Counted from the stretch's first letter, positions 17,700-29,633 are shown. The stretch: 64,000 nt of DNA from Hyphomonadaceae bacterium (GCA_016791445.1 JAEUMP010000012.1:243763-307762), one strand, 5' to 3'. The notes: a model not told the origin generated them from the letters alone. Numbers and translations: made by a program.

Positions 17700-20600
17700 T
17701 CACGCGAACAGGAAATCTCCCGCCGTGATGTTCGTCGCGGCGACGCCGATGAGCAGGATCGTCTCGCCGCCCGTGAGGGTCACGAGCGTGTTGGCGCCCT
17801 GCTGGACGATGGTGGTGTTGGCGAAGGTCGCGCCCGCATAGAGCGTGAGGTCGATGCGGTCGGTTCCATCTTCCCAGTCGGCGATTACATCGGCGCCAGA
17901 GCCCGCCGCGAAGACGAATCGGTCCGCGCCGGCCTCGCCGTAGAGCGTGTCGCCGCCGGCGCCGCCGACGATATAGTCCGAGCCCGCCCCGCCATAGAGC
18001 GAATCCGCGCCGCCTTCGCCGAAGATCGTGTCGTTCCCCGACCCGCCGGCCACGAAGTCGTTTTCGCTTCCCGCATAGACGAAGTCGTCGTCGTCGCCCG
18101 CGTCGATCGAATCCGCACCCGTGCCGCCATAGAGCGAGTCGAAGCCCGCCCCGCCGATGATCACGTCCGCACCGTCGCCGCCGATCGCGAAGTCATTGCC
18201 GTCACCGGCATAGATGGTGTCGTTGTCGATGCCGCCGTCGATGGCGTCGTCGCCACCATCGCCGTCGAGGCGGTCATTGCCGTTCTGGCCGATGAGGAGA
18301 TCGCTCCCCTCGCCGCCGCGGCCGAAGTCGTCGCCGTCGCCACCGTAGATGGTGTCGTTCCCGACGCCGCCGTCCATGGAATCGTCGCCCGCATCGCCGT
18401 CGATGCGGTCATTGCCGACGCCAGAGATTATTGCGTCATTCCCCAGCCCACCGCGCGCATAGTCGTCGCCGTCGTCGGCATAGATGACGTCGTTGTCGTC
18501 GCCGCCGTCGATCGCGTCGTCGCCGTCGCCGCCATAGATGAGGTCATCGCCCGCCTCGCCCGCCAAAAGATCGACGCCGAGGCCGCCATCGAGACCGTCG
18601 GCCGCCGCGCCGCCGTAAAGCGAATCTGCCCCATCCTGGCCGATGAGCACATCGGAATCGCCCAAACCGAAGGCGTAGTCGTTTCCATCGCCGCCGTAGA
18701 AGGTGTCGTTTCCATCTCCGCCGTCGGCGCCGTCGTTGCCGGCGTCGCCGTACAACTGGTCATTGCCGTCCTCGCCGATGAGAATGTCAGAGCCGTCCGA
18801 ACCCCGCACGAAGTCGGCGCCTGCGCCGGCATAGACGATGTCGTCGTCCGCGCCGCCATCGATCGAATCGTCGTCGTCGCCACCGAACAGAACGTCGTTG
18901 CCGCCCTCGCCGATCAGCACGTCAGCACCCGCGCCGCCCTGCGCAAAGTCCGCGCCGAGGCCCGCGTACACAGTATCGTTCTCGGATCCCGCATCGATCG
19001 AGTCCGCACCCGAACCGCCGTAAATCTGGTCTGCGCCCGCTTCGCCGATCAGAATATCATCGCCTTCGTCTCCGAAGACGAAATCCGCGCCGGCTCCCGC
19101 GTAGACCGTGTCGTTATCCGCACCGCCGGAGAGGGTGTCTGCGCCCTCGTTGCCGGCAATGTCGTCGACGCCGCTACCGCCGAAGACAAGGTCGTCGTCG
19201 GTTCCGCCAAAGATGGAATCCGCACCTGCGCCGCCTGTCAGCGTGTCACGGCCATCGGCGCCGCTGAGCGTATCGTTCTCGCCACCACCGTCTATCTGGT
19301 CGTTGCCGCCGCCACCGGAAATGAAGTCGGCGCCGCCGCCGCCCGAAAGGGTGTCTTCACCTGCGTCGCCCGTGAGGTTGTCCGCCGCCGATCCGCCCAA
19401 CACGCGGAAGCGCTCGACATCGGTGGTCGAAAGGATGAAGCCCGGTACGCTAGACGTCATCGTGCTGAAGCCGGGTGCATTGTTCGTCAGCATCGCACTG
19501 ACGGCCGTCCCCGAAAAATCGAGTATGATGAGATCGTCGCCAGCGCCGGCATTGAACTGGTTCTGTCCGAAAGGCGCGACGAACTCGACGACGTCGTTCC
19601 CCGAGCCCGTGTTGATCTGAAAGCGTTCGAAGCCGCGCACGACCGTGCCGTCCGCGAGCACCGCGCCGCCCGGCGCATTCAGGGCTGCCTGCGTGAGAAT
19701 GATCGCGGACGTGGCGCCGGAGCGATCCAGCTGCAGAAAGTCAAACCCCGCGCCGCCGTCCAGCGTATCGCCAATGCTGGACTCCGAGAGCGCGTTCACG
19801 GTGTCGTCGCCGTCGCCGCCAAAGATCGAGTCAAGACCTTCCCCGCCCTCGAGCGTATCATCGCCCGCACCGCCAAAGAGCGTGTCGGCGCCGCCCTCGC
19901 CGGCAATGGCGTCATGCCCAGCGCCGCCATCCAGCCTGTCGCCGAGTGCGGCGCCGATCAGGATGTCGGCCCCGCCACCGGCGGTGATGTCGAAGCGCTC
20001 GACGCTCTCCAGTTGATAGCCGGCGAATATGCCCTGGGTCGTCGCGTTGCCGGGCGTCAGCACGTAGCCCGTGAGGTCCGCGACCCCCGAGAAGTCGGCG
20101 ACGAGCGTATCGATCCCGGCGCCGGCGCGGAACGCGCTGTTGAACGGCCCCGGCTGGAAGATGGAGAGCGTGTCGTCGCCGGATCCGGTGAAAAGCTGGA
20201 TATTCTCCACATTCCGGATGACCGTGCCGTCCGCAAACGTTACGCCTGTGGCCGATGCGAGATCCGCCATCGACAGGGTGACCGGTGTCGCGCCGGTGCG
20301 AACGAGAACCACCGTGTCGCTGCCGGCGCCGCCGTCAATCGTGTCCGCGCCGGTGTTCGCAGCGCCGGTGTCGTTGGTGAACCAGTCGTCGCCGTCTCCA
20401 CCGCTGAGGGAATCCAGACCGGCGCCGCCTTCCAGCGAGTCCGCCCCGTCACCGCCGATAAGCGTGTCGTTGCCCTCGAAGCCGAGCAGCCTGTCGTTGC
20501 CGGCGCCGCCGTCGATGAGATCCGAACCACCGTAACCGTAGATCGTCTCGTTGCTTACACCGCCCGTCATCACGTCATCGCCGCCGAAGAGCGCGGCTTC

Positions 20601-20936
20601 AAGCGCTGCGGCGTTGTTCGTGGCTACCCAGTTGAAGAGCGTCGCCACATCGATGGAGATCCCGGTGATCGCCATCGTCGCCGAGGGTCCGAAGACGTTC
20701 GACGTGTACTGGAAACCGGTGACCGTGCCGGAGGTCGGGTCGCCGAAGGCATTGAAGCCGGCGAACGTGCCGTCACCGATGAGCGTCGTACCCGGCGAAG
20801 TGTATGTCACCCGGGTCGGCGTGCCGACCACCGAGGCGGCAGGATCATTGAGGATCGCGAGAATGAACCCCGCGTTCCAGATCGACATGTTGAAGCCGCC
20901 GGTGTTCGCCGCACCGGTGAAGTTTATCGTCGCCAC
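17700..20936 (-). CDS. RTX-type calcium-binding repeat protein, likely secreted by a type I system
   Basis: 1078 residues. The first 120 residues are unlike the rest and lack an N-terminal signal. From about residue 125 to 1000 the sequence is built from glycine/aspartate nonapeptides of the GGxGxDxLx type (for example GGAGADTLFGGAGDDTLEGG), which fold as calcium-filled beta-rolls. Three longer non-repeat blocks interrupt the first half. The C-terminus (GETILLIGVAATNITAGDFL) resembles uncleaved type I secretion signals. No transporter genes (ABC protein, membrane-fusion protein) are near. It may be an adhesin, surface-layer or enzyme-less matrix protein; the sequence does not decide. It lies just downstream of tolB on the same strand. 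Confidence 0.9.
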   Translation of the reverse strand: MATINFTGAANTGGFNMSIWNAGFILAILNDPAASVVGTPTRVTYTSPGTTLIGDGTFAGFNAFGDPTSGTVTGFQYTSNVFGPSATMAITGISIDVATLFNWVATNNAAALEAALFGGDDVMTGGVSNETIYGYGGSDLIDGGAGNDRLLGFEGNDTLIGGDGADSLEGGAGLDSLSGGDGDDWFTNDTGAANTGADTIDGGAGSDTVVLVRTGATPVTLSMADLASATGVTFADGTVIRNVENIQLFTGSGDDTLSIFQPGPFNSAFRAGAGIDTLVADFSGVADLTGYVLTPGNATTQGIFAGYQLESVERFDITAGGGADILIGAALGDRLDGGAGHDAIAGEGGADTLFGGAGDDTLEGGEGLDSIFGGDGDDTVNALSESSIGDTLDGGAGFDFLQLDRSGATSAIILTQAALNAPGGAVLADGTVVRGFERFQINTGSGNDVVEFVAPFGQNQFNAGAGDDLIILDFSGTAVSAMLTNNAPGFSTMTSSVPGFILSTTDVERFRVLGGSAADNLTGDAGEDTLSGGGGADFISGGGGNDQIDGGGENDTLSGADGRDTLTGGAGADSIFGGTDDDLVFGGSGVDDIAGNEGADTLSGGADNDTVYAGAGADFVFGDEGDDILIGEAGADQIYGGSGADSIDAGSENDTVYAGLGADFAQGGAGADVLIGEGGNDVLFGGDDDDSIDGGADDDIVYAGAGADFVRGSDGSDILIGEDGNDQLYGDAGNDGADGGDGNDTFYGGDGNDYAFGLGDSDVLIGQDGADSLYGGAAADGLDGGLGVDLLAGEAGDDLIYGGDGDDAIDGGDDNDVIYADDGDDYARGGLGNDAIISGVGNDRIDGDAGDDSMDGGVGNDTIYGGDGDDFGRGGEGSDLLIGQNGNDRLDGDGGDDAIDGGIDNDTIYAGDGNDFAIGGDGADVIIGGAGFDSLYGGTGADSIDAGDDDDFVYAGSENDFVAGGSGNDTIFGEGGADSLYGGAGSDYIVGGAGGDTLYGEAGADRFVFAAGSGADVIADWEDGTDRIDLTLYAGATFANTTIVQQGANTLVTLTGGETILLIGVAATNITAGDFLFA

Positions 20937-21083
20937 GATCGACCCCTGCTCGCCCCAACAGCGCCCCTATAGACGCCGCCTCGCAGCGCGTGCGACGCGC
21001 CGGAAGCTATATGGGCGGCGCCCACCTCCTCAGGCAAGGCAGGCTGGCTTATCCCATTGGTTCGCCGTGGGAAAATTGCGGCT

Positions 21084-22397
21084 CTACGGCAGGAGCGGAC
21101 TCCACGCCGGATCGCTTCCGTCCGCCGGCGTCTGCACCTGGCGCAGATTCTGGCCCGTCAGGTCGACGCTCCACAGCTTGGGCCCGGCGCCGGGACGGGC
21201 TTCGCGGAAGAACATGATCACGCGGCCGTTCGGCGACCAGGTCGGGCCCTCATCGAGATAGGCGTCCGACAGCATGCGTTCGCCCGAGCCGTCGGGACGC
21301 ATCACGCCGATGCCGAAGCGCCCGCCCACCTGCTTGGTGAAGGCGATCAGATCGCCGCGCGGCGACCAGACCGGCGTCGTGTAGCTGCCGGACCCCTGCG
21401 AAATCCGCTGCACGTTCGAGCCGTCCGCGTTCATCGTGTAGAGCTGGCGCGAGCCGCCGCGATCGGAGTTGAACACGATCTGGTCCCCGTCCTTCGAGAA
21501 GGACGGCGAAGTGTCGATGGCGGGATTGTTCGTCAGACGCGTAGTCGCGCGCGAGCGCAGGTCCATGCGGAAGATTTCCGAATTGCCGCCGAGATCGAGC
21601 GTCATCACCACGCTGTCGCCGCGCGGCGAGAACCGCGGCGCAAAGCTCATGCCCTCAAAATTACCCAGCACTTCGCGCCGGCCGGTTTCGATATTGTAGA
21701 GGAAGACCTTCGGGCGGCCCGTTTCGAAGGACATGAAGGTGATCTGCTGCGCCGTCGGCGAGAAGCGCGGCGTGATGACCTGCGCGGCGCCCGTGGGCAG
21801 GATCGACGGATTGGCGCCGTCCTGGTCCATGATCATGAGCTGCTTGACGCGCCGCGCGCCGCGCGGACCGCTCTCGGAGACGAAGACGACGCGCGTGTCG
21901 AAATAGCCGTCCTCGCCGGTGAGGCGCTTGTAGATGGCGTCCGAAATCTTGTGCGCGATGCGCCGCCAGTTCTCAGGCGTCGTCGCGTAGAAGCTTGCGA
22001 GCGCCTCGCTTTCGCCGAACACGTCCCACAGGCGGAACTCGATGCGCACCCGCCCGTCCGGCAGCAGCGTCGTCTGTCCGATGACCAGCGCCTGCGACTG
22101 CGTCACCTTCCAGTCGCCGAAGCGCGGCTGGGTGTTCACGTCCGCGACCTGCTGCAGGTAGGCGGCCGGATCGACCACGCGGAAGAGACCCGAGCGGGTG
22201 AGATTGGCGCGGATGACTTCCGAGACCTGGCGGCCGATGCCCACTTCCTGCGCCTGCGTCCCGATGAAATCGGGCACCGCGACGGGCATGGGATTGAGGT
22301 GGCCGCGGGTGATGTCGATCTCGATATCGGCGCGGGCCGCCGAGGGCGTCATCATCGTCGCCGCCAGGCAAAGCGCTACCATCCGCCAGAATTTCAT
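21084..22397 (-). CDS. tolB: Tol-Pal system beta-propeller protein TolB
   Basis: 437 residues, periplasmic. The signal peptide is [20 protein letters not shown]. The N-terminal domain starts after it ([20 protein letters not shown]). A six-bladed propeller follows, with repeats such as [40 protein letters not shown] and [20 protein letters not shown]. TolB links the inner-membrane Tol complex to Pal during division. GGAG eight bases before the ATG at 22397 favours this start over one 17 codons upstream. Downstream, where pal would be expected, there is an RTX gene instead. Confidence 0.95.
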   Translation of the reverse strand: MKFWRMVALCLAATMMTPSAARADIEIDITRGHLNPMPVAVPDFIGTQAQEVGIGRQVSEVIRANLTRSGLFRVVDPAAYLQQVADVNTQPRFGDWKVTQSQALVIGQTTLLPDGRVRIEFRLWDVFGESEALASFYATTPENWRRIAHKISDAIYKRLTGEDGYFDTRVVFVSESGPRGARRVKQLMIMDQDGANPSILPTGAAQVITPRFSPTAQQITFMSFETGRPKVFLYNIETGRREVLGNFEGMSFAPRFSPRGDSVVMTLDLGGNSEIFRMDLRSRATTRLTNNPAIDTSPSFSKDGDQIVFNSDRGGSRQLYTMNADGSNVQRISQGSGSYTTPVWSPRGDLIAFTKQVGGRFGIGVMRPDGSGERMLSDAYLDEGPTWSPNGRVIMFFREARPGAGPKLWSVDLTGQNLRQVQTPADGSDPAWSPLLP

Positions 22398-22444
22398 CGC
22401 GTGCTCCGACCTGTTCTTGTTTGCCGTCTTAGCGGCTTTTCGCA

Positions 22445-23170
22445 TCATCTATCGTAGAAATTGATCGTGAATGTGGCCCGCCGCGTCCGGTCCGGCGCCA
22501 CAGGCAGGGGTTCCGAGGTGAGGATGGCGCGCATGGACCTGTCGATGGCCACGCGCATGTAGGGGTCCGACGCCGGCAGGCTGGTGCGGATCACGCGCGG
22601 CTGTTCCGCAAGGCTGCCGTCGGCGTTGAGCCGGATCTGGATCGTCACGCGCAGCCGCTCATAGTCCGGCAGATCGACGAATTTCTGGCGGTTGCGCTCG
22701 ATGGCCGAACGAATGGCGTCCGCTTCCGAAGCGGTGACCTCTGTGCCTGCGCCGGCGGCGTTGCGGGCGTTTGCGCCGGATTCGGCATCGCTCGACGACG
22801 CGGTCTGCCCCCGCTCCTTCTTGGACCGGTCGATAAGTGCGGCGATGTCGTTGAGGTCAGTCACCGGGCGGCGCGGCTCGTCCTTCTTCTTTTCCTTCTG
22901 ACGCGGATCCTGGATCGCCTCGGGCGCCTCCGGCGTCGGCGGCGCCATCGACTGCGGCGCACCTTCCGGCGCCAGCTCGGCTTCCTCGGCGGGCGTCTCC
23001 GGCGGCGGCGGCGCAATGGCGGACACGTTCGTCACCGGGCCGATGACGATGTCGATCGGCACCACCGCACTCGGCGCGGGAATGTCGCGATCCTTGTCCG
23101 GCCAGGCAAGCAACGTCGCCGCCGCGATGACCGCGTGCGTGACGAGCGAGCCGATCCAGCCGGTGCGCAT
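22445..23170 (-). CDS. tolA: TolA-like protein (TonB/TolA C-terminal domain)
   Basis: 241 residues. A very short cytoplasmic start and one transmembrane helix ([19 protein letters not shown]) lead into a Pro/Glu-rich periplasmic stretch (about 50-110). The C-terminal domain ([20 protein letters not shown] onward) is of the TolA/TonB type. Shorter than enterobacterial TolA, as in many alphaproteobacteria. Located between tolR and tolB in one operon. Confidence 0.85.
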   Translation of the reverse strand: MRTGWIGSLVTHAVIAAATLLAWPDKDRDIPAPSAVVPIDIVIGPVTNVSAIAPPPPETPAEEAELAPEGAPQSMAPPTPEAPEAIQDPRQKEKKKDEPRRPVTDLNDIAALIDRSKKERGQTASSSDAESGANARNAAGAGTEVTASEADAIRSAIERNRQKFVDLPDYERLRVTIQIRLNADGSLAEQPRVIRTSLPASDPYMRVAIDRSMRAILTSEPLPVAPDRTRRATFTINFYDR

Positions 23171-23182
23171 CCTCGGGCGTCT

Positions 23183-23638
23183 CTACTTCTTGCCTGGCGG
23201 CTGATCGAGCGTCGCGGTGACGAGCCCGATATTGCGGTAACCGGCCGTGTTGATCTTCGCCATCACGCGCGCGACGTCGCCGTAGTTCGCCGCTTCATCC
23301 GCGCGAATGAAGATGCGGCTCTGATAGCCCTCCTTGGCGAGCGCCTGCAGGCGCGGCAGCAGCTGATCGTCACCGGTCTCGGATTCCTGCAGGAACACCA
23401 CGCCGTCAGCGCGGATGGAGATGGTGAGCGGCGCTTCCTCTGCGCTGAGCTGCTTGGCTTCGGTCTTCGGCAGATCAAGCGGGATGCCGACAGTGAGCAA
23501 CGGCGCGGCGACCATGAACACGATCAACAGCACCAGCATCACGTCCACGAACGGCGTGACGTTGATTTCAGCGATGCGGCCCGACCGGCGATGCCTGCCG
23601 CGCCGACGCGACGCGCCGCCTGAGACACTCGCCCCCAT
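23183..23638 (-). CDS. tolR: ExbD/TolR family protein TolR
   Basis: 151 residues. After a basic N-terminus comes the signature INVTPFVDVMLVLLIVFMVA (about 25-44), in which Asp32 is the proton-channel residue of the family. The periplasmic domain ends at the stop. It begins by overlapping the tolQ stop by one base (TAATG), indicating coupling. It uses proton-motive force with TolQ to energise TolA. Confidence 0.95.
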   Translation of the reverse strand: MGASVSGGASRRRGRHRRSGRIAEINVTPFVDVMLVLLIVFMVAAPLLTVGIPLDLPKTEAKQLSAEEAPLTISIRADGVVFLQESETGDDQLLPRLQALAKEGYQSRIFIRADEAANYGDVARVMAKINTAGYRNIGLVTATLDQPPGKK

Positions 23639-24327
23639 TACACGCGCTCGCTGGCGCGGCGGGCGAAGCGCGCGCCGACTTCGTCCGTGAAGCTTTCGAG
23701 GCGATCGGCGAGGCGATCGAGATCGCCTGCGAACTTGTTGTAGAAGATCACCGCCGGGATCGCCGCCGCGAGACCGAGCGCGGTCGCGATCAGCGCTTCG
23801 GCGATGCCGGGCGCCACGACCGTCAGATCGGTCTGCTTGTTCGAGGCGATGGAGGTGAAGCTGTTCATGATGCCCCACACCGTGCCGAGCAGGCCGATAA
23901 AGGGCGTCGACGCGGCGATCGTGGCGAGCACCGACAGGCTGCGGCCCGCGCGCGCAAGCTCGCGCTGTACGGCGGCGCCCATGAGGCGGTCCGCACGCTC
24001 CTGCGTCATCTGCACATGCGCCGGCGTCGCCATCATGCGTTCCGCATCGCGCCATTCGCGCGCGCCCGCCGCGAACACGCGCGACATGGCCGCGCCCGGC
24101 TTGTCCGAGCCGCGATCGTCGAGGTCGGCCACGTCGCGGCCCGACCAGAAAGCCTTCTCGAATTCGCGCGAGCGCCGCTCGATCTCGCCGAATTGCCCCC
24201 ACTTGTCGTAGGCGACGGTCCACGACCACAGCGACGCAAACACCAGCAGCGCCATGATGACCTGCACCACGGGATCGGCGTTCGCGATCAGGCTGAAGAT
24301 GGACAGTTTCTGGACCGCCGGTTCCAT
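23638..24327 (-). CDS. tolQ: MotA/TolQ/ExbB proton channel TolQ
   Basis: 229 residues. It has three transmembrane segments: VVQVIMALLVFASLWSWTVA (about 19-38), STPFIGLLGTVWGIMNSFTS (about 139-158) and EALIATALGLAAAIPAVIFY (about 173-192). The conserved segments of the family are STPFIGLLGTVWG and EALIATALGLAAAIPA. With TolR it forms the proton channel that drives TolA. A 156-base gap separates it from ybgC upstream. Confidence 0.96.
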   Translation of the reverse strand: MEPAVQKLSIFSLIANADPVVQVIMALLVFASLWSWTVAYDKWGQFGEIERRSREFEKAFWSGRDVADLDDRGSDKPGAAMSRVFAAGAREWRDAERMMATPAHVQMTQERADRLMGAAVQRELARAGRSLSVLATIAASTPFIGLLGTVWGIMNSFTSIASNKQTDLTVVAPGIAEALIATALGLAAAIPAVIFYNKFAGDLDRLADRLESFTDEVGARFARRASERV

Positions 24328-24483
24328 GCACGCTCCCGTTATGTGCCGGCGGTCGACCGCCGCGCCCGTTCACCGACCGTCCGATAGACGCCCGGCCTCA
24401 TGCCCGCGAAGGGCCCCCTCTGATACCCGCCATAGGTTATCAACCGGGCCTTAGGCCCGAACAGTTTGACGAAATATGGACTC

Positions 24484-24930
24484 TCAGGGCTCCAGGTAGG
24501 GCTGGAGCCTCTGCAAGAGCAGGACCGGCGGCTTTTTCGGGCGCCCGTTGAGGGCGATGCAACAGGCCTCGACGGCCGCCGTCGCCAGCGTCTCCTCCCC
24601 CCGTCGAAGAGTCTGGGAGATGAAGATGCGCGGGCCCGTCACCCGGTCATAGCTCGACGCCACGACCAGCGCGTCGTCGATGCGGGCGGGCCTCACGAAA
24701 TCGAGGGTGATGCGGTTCACCGCGAAGGCCGTGGGCGCTTCGCCCTCGAGCAGCTCCGTGTGCGACACGCCCGCCAGGCGCAGATAGTCCGACCGGCCCC
24801 GCTCGAAATAGCGCAGATAGTTGGCGTGATAGACGACGCCGGAAAAGTCGGTGTCCTCGTAGTAGATCCGCACCGGCAGGAAGTGCGTGCGCCCCTCGAA
24901 GCGCCCGGCGGTCGGAAGATCGTGTGTCAT
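24484..24930 (-). CDS. ybgC: Acyl-CoA thioesterase YbgC
   Basis: 148 residues with a hotdog fold. The catalytic motif is YYEDTDFSGVVYHANYLRYF, with the Asp in DTDFSG and the His-Ala-Asn segment typical of YbgC/4-hydroxybenzoyl-CoA thioesterases. It hydrolyses short-chain or malonyl-type acyl-CoAs and is usually the first gene of tol-pal operons, as here. Confidence 0.93.
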   Translation of the reverse strand: MTHDLPTAGRFEGRTHFLPVRIYYEDTDFSGVVYHANYLRYFERGRSDYLRLAGVSHTELLEGEAPTAFAVNRITLDFVRPARIDDALVVASSYDRVTGPRIFISQTLRRGEETLATAAVEACCIALNGRPKKPPVLLLQRLQPYLEP

Positions 24931-25113
24931 CGCCGCCTTCTAGCCGCGCGTCGGAGACGCGGCGACTCCCCCGCCCCGCGCCCGGGGCCGCGACGCAATC
25001 CCGAAAGTTCATTATTTGTTCTCCGACCGAGCGCCGCCCGCGCTTTCGGGCCAGCGTGATCGGGTCCGGCGCAAGACCTTGCGTGTGCGGCGCAGCACGG
25101 TATCACCGGCGTC
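24931..25113. other. Intergenic stretch before the cobalamin riboswitch
   Basis: This region lies between the divergent ybgC and btuB transcription units. It is G+C-rich with no ORF or hairpin I trust. Promoters for both units must lie here, but no clear -35/-10 pair was picked. Confidence 0.4.
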
Positions 25114-25286
25114 GCGACGGTCTTCCGAGAGGAAGCGCAAAAGGGAACGCGGTGCGGAGGCCTCCTCCAAATCCGCGGCTGTGCCCGCAACTGTCAGCGG
25201 CGAGCGATCCGCCAACCAGCCACTGGGCGAAAGCCCGGGAAGGCGGCGGAAAGCAAAGACCCGCGAGCCAGGAGACCTGCCGTCGC
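25114..25286 (+). ncRNA. Cobalamin (B12) riboswitch
   Basis: The outer stem P1 is perfect: GCGACGG (25114-25120) pairs with CCGTCGC (25280-25286). Inside are the expected conserved blocks in order: AAAAGGGAACGCGGTG, then GCTGTGCCCGCAACTGT, then GCCACTGGG, then the B12 box AGCCAGGAGACCTGCC at 25267-25282. It sits 161 bases before btuB. Binding of adenosylcobalamin should reduce btuB expression. The expression platform was not resolved; the G+C-rich leader before the btuB start could hide its ribosome site. Confidence 0.95.
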
Positions 25287-25447
25287 AGCTGCTCACGCCC
25301 GGACCGGGTCCAGTCCAGGGCAAGCGGGAAACTCCCGTCGATGCGGCGTCCGAAGGCCGGCCCGGCTCGCGCGGATGGTCCGTGCGCGTCGCCACGTCTT
25401 GCGGCGCGACATGCGCAGGCCGCGCGGCGCCCACGGGAGCATGAAGC

Positions 25448-27385
<1,938 letters not shown>

Positions 27386-27391
27386 GCCGTG

Positions 27392-27419
27392 GTCCCTCCC
27401 CTGCGTGCAGGGGAGGGAC
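27392..27419. terminator. Strong hairpin between convergent genes btuB and ccr
   Basis: A perfect 13-base inverted repeat (GTCCCTCCCCTGC and its complement) with a two-base loop. It lies in the 42-base gap between two convergent genes. No T-run follows, so it may be a bidirectional terminator or a palindromic intergenic repeat of the CTCCCC type. Confidence 0.55.
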
Positions 27420-27427
27420 AAACCCGC

Positions 27428-28702
27428 TCAGGCGGCGCCGCTCGCTTCCAGCACGTCCTCATACGTCCGCAAGCCGCTGCGCGGCGCGCTGACGAGGACC
27501 GCCATGTTGCCGGGCGTGTGCTGGTTATCGAGCATTTTCTCGTGCGCGGCGGGGATGCCCGTCCACGGGAAGACTTCGCCCATGGCGGGGTCGATGCGCC
27601 GATCGATGACAAGCTGGTTGGCCTGGCTCGCGTGATAGAGGTGCGCGAAGTGCGAGCCCTGCACCCGCTTCTGGTGCATCCACAGATAGCGTGCGTCCAT
27701 CGTCAGATTGAAACCCGTCGTGCCCGCGCAGATGACGACCATGCCCCCGCGCTTCACGACGCGCACCGAGACCGGGAAGGTCGATTCACCGGGGTGCTCG
27801 AAGACGATGTCGGGGTCCTTGCCGCCAGTGATCGCGCGCACGGCTTTGCCGAACTTGCCGACTTCCTTCATGTATTCCGGGAAGCCCTCGCCGTTCACTT
27901 TCGGCAGCTGGCCCCAGCAATTGAAGTCCTTGCGGTTGATGACCGCCTTCGCGCCCATCGAGAGCACGTAGTCGACTTTCGACTCATCGGAGACGACGCC
28001 GATCGCGTGCGCGCCGCTGACGGCGCAAAGCTGCGTGGCGAAGACGCCGAGGCCGCCGGAGGCGCCCCACACCAGCACATTCTGGCCCGGACGCAGCACG
28101 TTCGGACGCCAGCCGAACAGCATGCGGTAAGCGGTGGCGAGCGTCAGCGTATAGCAGGCGGCTTCTTCCCAGGTGAGGTGTTGCGGGCGTGGCATGAGCT
28201 GGCGCGCCTGCACGCGCGTGAACTGCGCGAAGGACCCGTCCGGCGTCTCATAGCCCCAGATGCGCTGCGAGGTGGAGAACATCGGGTCGCCGCCGTTGCA
28301 CTCCTCGTCGTCGCCGTCGTCCTGGTTGCAGTGGATGACCACTTCATCGCCCGGCTTCCAGCGCTTCACCTTCGAGCCCACAGCCCAGACGATGCCCGAC
28401 GCATCGGAGCCGGCGATGTGATAGGGTTGCTTGTGTCCGTCGAACGGCGAGATCGGCTGACCGAGCGCCGCCCACACGCCATTGTAGTTGACGCCGGCGG
28501 CCATCACGAGAACGAGCGCCTCGTCTTCGCCCAGCGTCGGCGTCTCGACGACCTCCTGCTGCATGGCGACGGCCGGACGGCCGTGACGCTCGCGGCGGAT
28601 CGCCCATGCCCACATCGTCTTCGGCACGTGGAAGGCGGGCGGGATTTCACCGACCTCGTACAGATCCTTCACGAGGCTCGGCTTCGCCTGAGTGCTGCCC
28701 AT
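27428..28702 (-). CDS. ccr: Crotonyl-CoA carboxylase/reductase
   Basis: 424 residues. An MDR-superfamily enzyme that reductively carboxylates crotonyl-CoA to ethylmalonyl-CoA with NADPH, the key step of the ethylmalonyl-CoA pathway. It starts MGSTQAKPSLVKDLYEVGEI, with the early segment VPKTMWAWAIRRERHGRP typical of Ccr. The nucleotide-binding motif is VLVWGASGGLGVFATQLCAV. Length matches the family. It lacks the zinc-site pattern of alcohol dehydrogenases. It is near the ethylmalonyl-CoA mutase gene but on the opposite strand. Confidence 0.95.
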   Translation of the reverse strand: MGSTQAKPSLVKDLYEVGEIPPAFHVPKTMWAWAIRRERHGRPAVAMQQEVVETPTLGEDEALVLVMAAGVNYNGVWAALGQPISPFDGHKQPYHIAGSDASGIVWAVGSKVKRWKPGDEVVIHCNQDDGDDEECNGGDPMFSTSQRIWGYETPDGSFAQFTRVQARQLMPRPQHLTWEEAACYTLTLATAYRMLFGWRPNVLRPGQNVLVWGASGGLGVFATQLCAVSGAHAIGVVSDESKVDYVLSMGAKAVINRKDFNCWGQLPKVNGEGFPEYMKEVGKFGKAVRAITGGKDPDIVFEHPGESTFPVSVRVVKRGGMVVICAGTTGFNLTMDARYLWMHQKRVQGSHFAHLYHASQANQLVIDRRIDPAMGEVFPWTGIPAAHEKMLDNQHTPGNMAVLVSAPRSGLRTYEDVLEASGAA

Positions 28703-28940
28703 CACTTCCCTCCAAAGCACGCGCGCGGGGCTTGTCGGACCGGCCCGCGTTCGCGCGGGGCGCGCGACCGATTGCGCCTCATTTCGCAGTCGCACAGATT
28801 GCGCCGCACTGCAGCATTACGCAACGGCCATCGCTCCGATTTCCGGCCCGTCGCGGACGGAATGTGCCCCAACGGCCACATTTTGCGTGGCGGAACGCAA
28901 CAATCATGCCTAATGCTGGCGCTGGACAGGACGAGACAGG

Positions 28941-29633
28941 ATGGGACGGCTTCGCTCTATCGCCCTGCTGGCGATTTCCCTCGGCTTCGTCGCCCTCGGG
29001 GCGTTTGCGGCGGGTCAGGGCGGGGACAGCCTGGGCGTCGGTCTCTTGTGCATGGCATTCTTCGGCGGCGCCGCGGTGATGGCCGCGGCTGAACTTCTGC
29101 CGGCCGATCTGCCGACCCCTGACGCTGAGGGCGTGACCCTCATCAAGCCCAACCGCGCCCACATGATTGCGCTGATGGCGGGCGGCGCATTGATGGCGGT
29201 GGCCATCCCGCAGACGGCGCACTTGATGATGACTTCCGAACCACCGTTGCTCGTGGCGGGATTTGCACTGCTGGGCATCGTCATCTTCGGCGGTGCGGCC
29301 TTCGTGGGACTTTGGCGGCTGCTGCGGCCCAACGCGCTTTACCGGCTGGATCAGGTCGGCGTCGCCAGTCTGCACGGGGCGCAGAAATGGTTCGTGCCGT
29401 GGCGAGCCGTGCGCGGGATCGACCCGATCGTCATCCGCGGCATCTATTTTCTCGCCCTCGATGTCGACGCGTCCGTGCCGCGCCCCAAGGGCGTCCTCGG
29501 CGCCGCCGCCAAAATCGCGGGTCTGCCCGAGTTCGCCATCGGCCCCACCGGGTCTCGCGTGCCCTTCGATCACTTCGCCGAACTCGTCCGCCATCACTGG
29601 GAGCGCGGGCGGCTGATGCAGACGCACAACTGA
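28941..29633 (+). CDS. Membrane protein of unknown function (PH-like, STM3941-type)
   Basis: 230 residues. Four hydrophobic segments lie in the first 130 residues (for example SIALLAISLGFVALGAFAAG and LLVAGFALLGIVIFGGAAFV). A small soluble domain follows (ALYRLDQVGVASLHGAQKWF and VPWRAVRGIDPIVIRGIYFL), which resembles the STM3941/PH-like fold in its D-Q-V-G...W-F-V-P-W pattern. Function unknown. It lies between ccr (divergent) and the mutase gene, 79 bases ahead of the latter on the same strand, so co-transcription is possible. Confidence 0.7.
   Translation: MGRLRSIALLAISLGFVALGAFAAGQGGDSLGVGLLCMAFFGGAAVMAAAELLPADLPTPDAEGVTLIKPNRAHMIALMAGGALMAVAIPQTAHLMMTSEPPLLVAGFALLGIVIFGGAAFVGLWRLLRPNALYRLDQVGVASLHGAQKWFVPWRAVRGIDPIVIRGIYFLALDVDASVPRPKGVLGAAAKIAGLPEFAIGPTGSRVPFDHFAELVRHHWERGRLMQTHN

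Noticed and set aside
17700..20936. Tandem short repeats that might look like a CRISPR array
   Set aside because: The periodicity is 27 bases in frame and encodes Gly/Asp RTX nonapeptides; there are no constant repeats with unique spacers.
24328..24483. CGGGCC-TTA-GGCCCG hairpin between ybgC and tolQ as a terminator
   Set aside because: No T-run follows on the transcribed strand, so readthrough in the operon is more likely.
27428..28702. Ordinary zinc alcohol dehydrogenase instead of crotonyl-CoA carboxylase/reductase
   Set aside because: The N-terminus and segments such as VPKTMWAWAIRRERHGRP are Ccr-specific and the zinc-ligand pattern is missing.
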